64,000 nt of DNA, from NCBI GenBank assembly GCA_944474755.1, contig OX104123.1, forward strand, positions 21,781,083 to 21,845,082. The letters run 5' to 3'. This document shows positions 57,471 to 64,000 of this stretch, piece by piece. The notes below the pieces were generated by a model. That model worked only from the letters and a program-made list of their open reading frames with translations, made no database searches and was not told the DNA's origin. A program made the translations under genes and the position numbers. The DNA comes from Limnoperna fortunei (taxonomy: Eukaryota; Mollusca; Bivalvia; Mytilida; Modiolidae). Positions within the stretch are counted from its first letter, which is position 1. Each line of letters opens with the position of its first letter.

Positions 57471-58468
57471 CCTATATTTACGCTATTTAATACGCAGTTA
57501 ATTTTTAGGCGGTTTTCATCTTCCCCATATTTAAGGTTTTAACACCTTTCCTTAAGTCAGAATGGAGATCTCATAGCAATCTACAATTCGTCTTCTCTCG
57601 TCAGCATCCATTAAAAGAATCTCTTGAACGTGGAATGTGGCCCCATCCAACCAGTCAGCGCTAAAGTTAAAGAGTACAAATTTAATAAACAATAAATCTT
57701 TCGGAAAGAGATGAACTGACTGGAACAAAACATGACTTCCAGTTAACCATGTCTTAGCAGTTACAATTCCGGTCTCTTTCGAAATTAACAAAGTGTCCTG
57801 GCACTCGCTCAACACGTTATCTTCTATTGTCCACAGACAGGCTTCTCACAAGTAACCTACTAAATAAACTCTTCAGCGGCTCCTGCTCTTTTAACCTCCC
57901 GCAAACATGGGGGGGGGGGCGTAAAAAACACAGCTTTTAATGAAAAAGGTATTTGATGTTAAACATATTTTGACTAATAATCAAAGATATAATATCCACG
58001 TGATGTTTATTGTTAAGATGTTTACGTGACACAAACGACCTACGCATGTGGAAAATAAACACTTACTTGAAACTTTTATTAGAATTTCGATGTTTTTACT
58101 TTAAAGGAAAAATCCGGTTACAGATGCTCAAGATAATAAGTGCTGAAATTATCTAATCATGACAATCTGTGCAGGATATATATATTTAATGTACGCGCAA
58201 AATTAGATTTTATGGTAAGCAGCAATTTATGAACAATTATTACTCAACGATGAAAATTGTTATCGATTGCTTTCAGTTTTGAAAGCAACCATACTTGAAA
58301 GAATAAATTAGTCCGCTAGTTCGTTTAAAAAACGTTTCTCCGTATGAGATCATGCAAATGAAGCAAACAATGTGCGCCTCGTGACGGAAAACCACAAACA
58401 CCTTAAGTGCAAACAAAGTATCGGGCTACCCTACCCCTGGCTGTACATGATACTTTTGTGTGCTATCC

Positions 58469-58536
58469 TATTTAAAGAGGAATTATTTATATGCCACTTA
58501 CAAGTATCAAACAAGTAGTTGAATTTAAGACTAAAA
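58469..58536 (+). promoter_or_regulatory. TATA-like box and 5' UTR exon of gene copy 3
   Basis: TATTTAAA at 58469-58476, then a segment similar to the copy 2 5' UTR exon ending at 58536 before GTAAGT. The acceptor before exon 1 is CAACAAG rather than CAACAG (exon from about 59391), a slightly poorer site than in copies 1 and 2. Confidence 0.5.
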
Positions 58537-59424
58537 GTAAGTATAATTAAATGCAAACTGAATGATTAATGTCTTCATATCTGGAGCACAATCAAAGGTG
58601 GTCCGTATTTATGTTAATTTTAAATAATAATGTAGCATTCTTTGCCAATGGGTCCATGAATTAAGCTTTTTGTAACGTTGTTCGCGTAGGAATGTCTAAA
58701 ATTAAAATATTTAAAGAGGTCATGGGATAACATATTACCACTTAATACTTTACTGCAGGCTGTCAGACATACGTTTTTCAACAGGATTGTTTTCATGTTG
58801 AAGGTCGGTGGTTTTCAAATAGTACCACGGCTTTTATAAGAGTGACTTATTACAAATAAAATACAAAATATAAAGAAATGGAAGTGACATAAAACACGTT
58901 CTATAATATGACGTGCTTTGAACGCTTCGAGACCACAACCGCAGTAAAAAAAGATTTATGTATGAACATCACGCGACCGCGATTCTATTATACAATAGAT
59001 ATTATTACATGGAAAGTTATGCGATACCGCGATTTCTTATTGCCATAAATTCTGATAATTAACATGACAATATACTGAGATCGTTCATTCCCTGGAAGTG
59101 ACGTCAAAACGAATGGCTAAAACATTGATGTGCAAGACCATTCAAAACAAAGTTCCTCTAAGTGTTCGGCGATGTATTAAATATTTCTCAATGAAATAAC
59201 CAGGATAACCCATAACGTAACGTGAATATTGAGCATATGATTACGGTACTCCTGATTACATTTCCAATATTCCCTCAACGTAATTGATTATCCTACAGTA
59301 ATTCTAATGAAATTATTTCTTTAAAAAGTATTTTAAAAATTGTTTTCCTTTGTGGTATTTTTATAATTTTATGTTTTTTTTTTCAACAAGAAACCACAGT
59401 AGCGATCGTTTGTGTGCAAGAAAA

Positions 59425-62400
59425 ATGTGGAACTATCTTCAACTGGTGTCGGTTTTGACAATTTTTTCAGGTATGTCCCTTATTTTCAAGTAAAACGATC
59501 CCAAGTGGTCAATCAATAGCACAGGATATTAAATATATCAAACACAGCCAACTTTTACTTCACAATTTTGGTTTTTTTCGTTTTAGGAACTAAAATAATT
59601 ATTATGCTGGTTTCATACTAAATACATTGAAGTTATTTTTTTTCTGTAGAATAAGTGGTAACGACCTAGGTAATGCATAAACAAAGATTAAGTAGTTGCG
59701 AGCAGTATTATAGCAATATTAATACGGTAAAATGTTAGCAAACCAGTAAACCAATTCAAGAAAAGCGTTGGATCAAAATGGCAGACAATTAAAATAACGT
59801 ATACTTGGTCAGGACCTAAACTTTATCCTTTTGAAGGGACTCCTTCTTTGTTTCGAGAACTGGAAAGGGGGGCATTTGTTACGCAAGGAGTGTTAACTGT
59901 AAAAACTAATCAAGTTGCCTACTAATATCCGTTCCTACCGTATTACAATAATGGGATTGCTTTTCCTTTTCGCCACCGCGGTAGTATGGTTCCAGTACGT
60001 AAAATATGAGCATTATTAAATTTGATGTGTTATTGTTTATCTGAGGTAGTTTTGATTTAGATATAAAATGTACAAATATCTTTAAAAAAAGTCGTAAATA
60101 TACAAGTGAATGTTTATTAAACCTAACATTCTATAATATCACTGTAAGTGAACACTTTATATTATTTTCGATTTATGTAGTGTGTAGCGGTTATCACTGT
60201 CCACCTCCAGCAAATTTGTTTTTAAACGGAAGAATTTTAGACTTCAGCTGCCCGTTGGGGTATAACGTCATCAAAAACAGTATAACAGGATGTTGTGTAC
60301 CCGGTAAGTTTAATTATTCTTTCGATAATTTTTGTTGCTTTATACAAAATTTTTCAATAATCATTTATTGCTACAAATGTTTTTTTTGAATTTGTTCATC
60401 TTTGTTTTGCGTATTAAACTTTACGAAACAGGTGATGTGAACAACAAAAATTGAACAGTACATCATACTTTTATGTCAGTAGTAAAAAATTACGGCTAGT
60501 ACCAACGCCATATTTATAACAAAACAACAATAGGTCTGATTTAAGATAACGTTTTATAAAAAATGTCGTTATTGAATTAGGGTTTTAACAAAATACCGAA
60601 CGCCAAGAAAACCGTACGGGCATTTCAAACAATGGTGCGTTAAACCAGGCTTAATTGGCAATGTTTAAGGGTTTATTACAGTTCGGAAGGTAAAGCGAGA
60701 TATATTTCAGCTATGCTCAAGTCAAGAACAAATTAGCACCAATAAATCAACAGTAAAAAAGGAACGGACAAATGTGAAGGAAATTCAGGCTACCATACAT
60801 TTATATTTAGAGCAAACTGCAATACAGTAATTGCTGACATGACCTACATCATTATTTTAAAGTTATGTTTATACATATATTATCATGACTAACTGTTTGA
60901 TGTTGAATAATATTTTCTCTGGATTCTAGTGCTTACGCATGCGATATTGGTATTATAATGATTTAACAAGAATGAAAGAACATCAAAATTACATAAATAG
61001 TTGTTAATGGTTACTTTGTTTGAAGGCATATTTAACTTGAATTTATGTGTACGTGTGCGACAGATCGCCATTTGAAGTTCACTCGCTTTTCTTGTCATTG
61101 TCCAATACAGTTGTGTTTTGCTTCCTCTATCTTGTCCTGAAGAAGGTCTTTTGACCTAAAGTACAAGAACCCGTTTTTATTGTTGCTGAATTTTTTATTT
61201 GTTTCGTTTTCTTTTTTATGTATTTTTTGTTTTTCCTTTTAACTGTGGCTTACCTTACCTTTATTATTGTAACTTGAATTTCAGCAATTGTTCACCTTAG
61301 TTATTGAGTTTTTTTTATTATTTGATATAAGGGGCTGGTAAGGTAAACCACGGCCTTCTCAATGCTTGTAAATTTACGTCCGAATCGACCAGACCCTTGA
61401 CACAGTAACAGGCATTTTCATCGTTGACAAGCTGATCAATAGCAGATGACTAACTACTCGGCCGCCAAAGCCAATAGTAATTTTAGAAGAATTAAATTTG
61501 CAAGAACAAAAATTATCGCAATATTCAGGAGTTTCGTTTACACAACTGTGTACTAACTCCTTACTGAATCGTGTGGTTCGAAAAATACCGCCCGTCTTTT
61601 TCTAATTATAACAAGACAACCTCCGATCTAAAAGCCCTCCTATAACTGCGACCGCGCTGTGGAGATGCTAAAGTCGAGCTTTGGGAACCCTCTCAGTATA
61701 GCCCCAGTGAAAAAAAAACAAACGTTAACCAACATGCATTGTGACTAGGTATAAATTGTCATACTGATCGTGCTATTAAGTTCTATATTTGTTTTAAAGC
61801 TTTACCCGATTGCTCGAACGACATGGAAGATCCTCCATTCAACTCCACATGTAGATGCAATAATCAAACGACGGTTGTTGGAGGGAGAGGCGAAATTGAT
61901 TGTGCCGGTTAGTTTTTATTTATAGCCGAGATCAATCTGCTTTTCTGCCTAAGAGTGCAAGGTTTATAGAATATCGACCTGTTTTTCCTATCATTGTTTA
62001 ATTTCTTTTGAAAGGTTATCGTCACGATTCATTATGCGGAACACTATTTTTTCTCACTAAATCACATGTCATGAAAACTTGAATATTTTTAAAAAATGAT
62101 TAATTGATGAGTTGATTACTTCATGTCCAGCGAGCAGTATTGCAACAATATTGTATTCAGGAAACACACAAAGAATCAGTTGGCAATGGTTATGGACTAA
62201 CGGGTTAGGACATACAATGTATTTTCGTCAGTGTTATAAACCTATTCCATTTTGAACTACTTTAACCGGCATTGTGAGTAGCATTCTCCAAACAAGCTAA
62301 CCACTATGAACTCAGACCATGCTTATGGTATTGTATTGTAAATTTTAACCCCTCAATCAAAAATAACACACACTATTCGCCAGGGCAGCCTTCCAAATAC

Positions 62401-63022
62401 ACATCAAATGTGATATGATTACATGATTTAAGTTTAAAGTTCAGCTAGCAATATTTTAGCTGGTATTCAGGACGAGAGGGCGTCCCAATGTCGCTACCTG
62501 GGGACGCGCTTGGCAGATCTGTGTTTCGAGAAATGTATTAAACAAAGTGGAAATTACCTTTTATTCATATTTTGTATTTTAATAATTAATAATTTACTTC
62601 AGATGTTAGAAGGAAATCTGTAAGTATTGTTCGTCTAATTTGAAGCTCAATACGCTTGGTTCTTTATTTCACATGTATGGTAAAACGTCAAATGAATATA
62701 TTAATATTTTTATTCTGATGACATTTGCGTACTTCTACACAATGTAATTATGCATGTTTTGTAATATAGATCGATTTTTTAAATTCAGTTTTATATTTTA
62801 ATTTCGTTTACATATTAAATTTTGATTCTTTAGTAGTTGCTTAAAAGTAAACCACAGAAATGTTTACATTAAGAAGACTGCAGATACTTGATTATTCTAA
62901 TGTATATACATTGTAGAATTTGTGTTGTTCGATTAATGATTGTGCAGCTAACGAATGCTGTGCGGTATCTGCCCCTGGGAAAGCGGTAGGAGTATGCAGA
63001 AGACTTGGATGGACAAACGAAA
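59425..63022 (+). CDS. Secreted cysteine-rich protein with prokineticin-like C-terminus, copy 3 (partial at right edge)
   Basis: Coding exons: 59425-59470, 60181-60303, 61800-61907, 62948-63022. The next exon is expected a little beyond 64000, because the last bases of the window match sequence about 120 bases before that exon in copies 1 and 2. Phases are conserved and all frames open. Differences from copies 1 and 2: Cys2 of the signal peptide is Trp; exon 2 is the most diverged and ends ITGCC, so Trp becomes an extra cysteine; the donor after exon 3 is GTTAGT instead of GTAAGT; Ser becomes Trp near the end of exon 4. The exon 3 protein is identical in all three copies. It may be a diverging functional paralogue or an early pseudogene with an odd cysteine. 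Confidence 0.78.
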
Positions 63023-64000
63023 GTAAGTATTTACTTCAGACACATATATTGTTGTCGGTCAACAATCAGGGTTGTATTTTATAGAAATATATTGAAGATA
63101 TAAGATTTTGTTTGAGTTGTGTGTAAAACCACTTTCAGCAATTTTTAGTTTTATCAAGTCGCGCAGTTTTAGTTGGGGGTAGAAGCCGTGTACCAAGGGA
63201 AAAACCCTACCTTTGGAAGAAAAACTTAAAAACCTAGTAAATTTATGTAAGTTGAAAAGACGCTTCCATCTTCGAGACGCGATTTTTAAAATGTCAAATA
63301 CAACATATATTCATAATCTTGTATCGCATCTGTGTGAAATATAGAAACAATTTAGACTTCATCCGCCGTGACGTTATCTATTTGGAATGCAGACAATGCT
63401 TGCAAAATTATTTACAACAACCTCAAAAAAACGTTCAATAACAAAATATTGAAGAAAATATTTATTAATTTATTAAACAGGACTTCGATATAGAAGAAAA
63501 TTGCTAAGATTGGCGTTATACCTTACTCAAACAAATAAACAAACATTAGTGTACGTTCAAGTAATAAATCAATGTTGAGAAAGATGTGAAGCGAACCTTT
63601 TTCGGTTTCCACAAGAAAAATTACAAACACTTGGAATGAGAATGGTTGTGGAATGGTGGCTTTACGTCCAGGGAGAAACATTTGGTCGTTCAGGGTAAGA
63701 ACAATCGGACAAACAAGAAACCAAAGGGGGAAAGGGGATGGACCAAAGGGAACTAAAAATTGTTACATACACTGGAATATGGAGTATTGCTTAGGGACGG
63801 AAAATTTAAGACTTCCGTAGAAGCTTAAATGAGCCTAATCTTTCTAAATATACTAAAAGTGATTTTATCGTGCAAAGTGGAAGACCATCTGTTTACCGCG
63901 GTCAGGCTTTTCGTATTCCTACACCAACGAGATGGTTATCTATATCCGCAATTAGAAACGCGATGGGCAGCTTGGTAGGACGAGCACCAAAAACCCTGGA

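Larger units (their letters stand above)
53622..64000 (+). repeat. Segmental duplication unit containing gene copy 3
   Basis: Collinear with 31860-42000. It lacks the 33041 and 40945 elements, but has its own SINE fragment at 55997 and the inverted-repeat element at 57318. It continues past the right edge. Confidence 0.75.

Overview
The window looks like nuclear DNA of a mollusc, most likely a bivalve. It is AT-rich, and coding DNA is split into short exons with GT/AG introns. It is full of tRNA-derived SINEs, RNase H-bearing non-LTR retrotransposons and Polinton/Maverick-like DNA of the kind common in bivalve genomes. The species cannot be fixed from sequence alone. There are no bacterial features.

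Region 1 (1-4849, minus strand) is the terminal part of a GC-richer Polinton/Maverick-like virus-derived element. It carries an uninterrupted family B DNA polymerase gene that runs off the left edge (1341 codons visible) and, upstream of it, a 145-codon gene. The two genes share a promoter-like motif with identical internal spacing, and a perfect hairpin follows the small gene. The polymerase has a very unusual architecture. Between exonuclease motifs II and III of an otherwise normal Polinton-type PolB lies an insert of about 320 residues. Its motifs (DID..NAHP and FDG) match the family-A-like TV-Pol polymerases of transpovirons and virophages. This is the most novel signal in the window.

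Region 2 (about 4850-64000) holds three tandem copies, all on the plus strand, of one secreted cysteine-rich gene. The exon sets start at 4946, 38068 and 59425. Each copy has a signal-peptide exon, two Cys-rich exons, and two exons plus a short tail exon that together encode a prokineticin/AVIT-like cysteine framework. Copies 1 and 2 are complete (copy 1 predicts 155 residues). Copy 3 runs off the right edge just before its sixth coding exon. Copies 2 and 3 lie in a segmental duplication of about 11.4 kb and keep a TATA box and a 5' UTR exon. The Polinton-like element has landed in the 5' UTR intron of copy 1 and separates it from its promoter.

The rest is transposon strata. Intron 2 of copy 1 carries a nested insertion: an old SINE, split by a ~10.2 kb TA-flanked terminal-inverted-repeat element, which in turn holds a full-length 6.1 kb LINE with a 13-bp target site duplication, plus SINEs and tandem repeats. 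The LINE's 5' UTR has two tandem modules that end in stem-loops with different but self-complementary stems. Two short non-autonomous families share the LINE's 3' tail. The duplicated gene copies act as empty-site controls, so many insertions can be bounded exactly. Spacers 24.0-31.7 kb, 43.3-53.6 kb and most intronic DNA hold only repeats and decayed LINE fragments, apart from one possible terminal exon of an unrelated host gene at 46496-46558.
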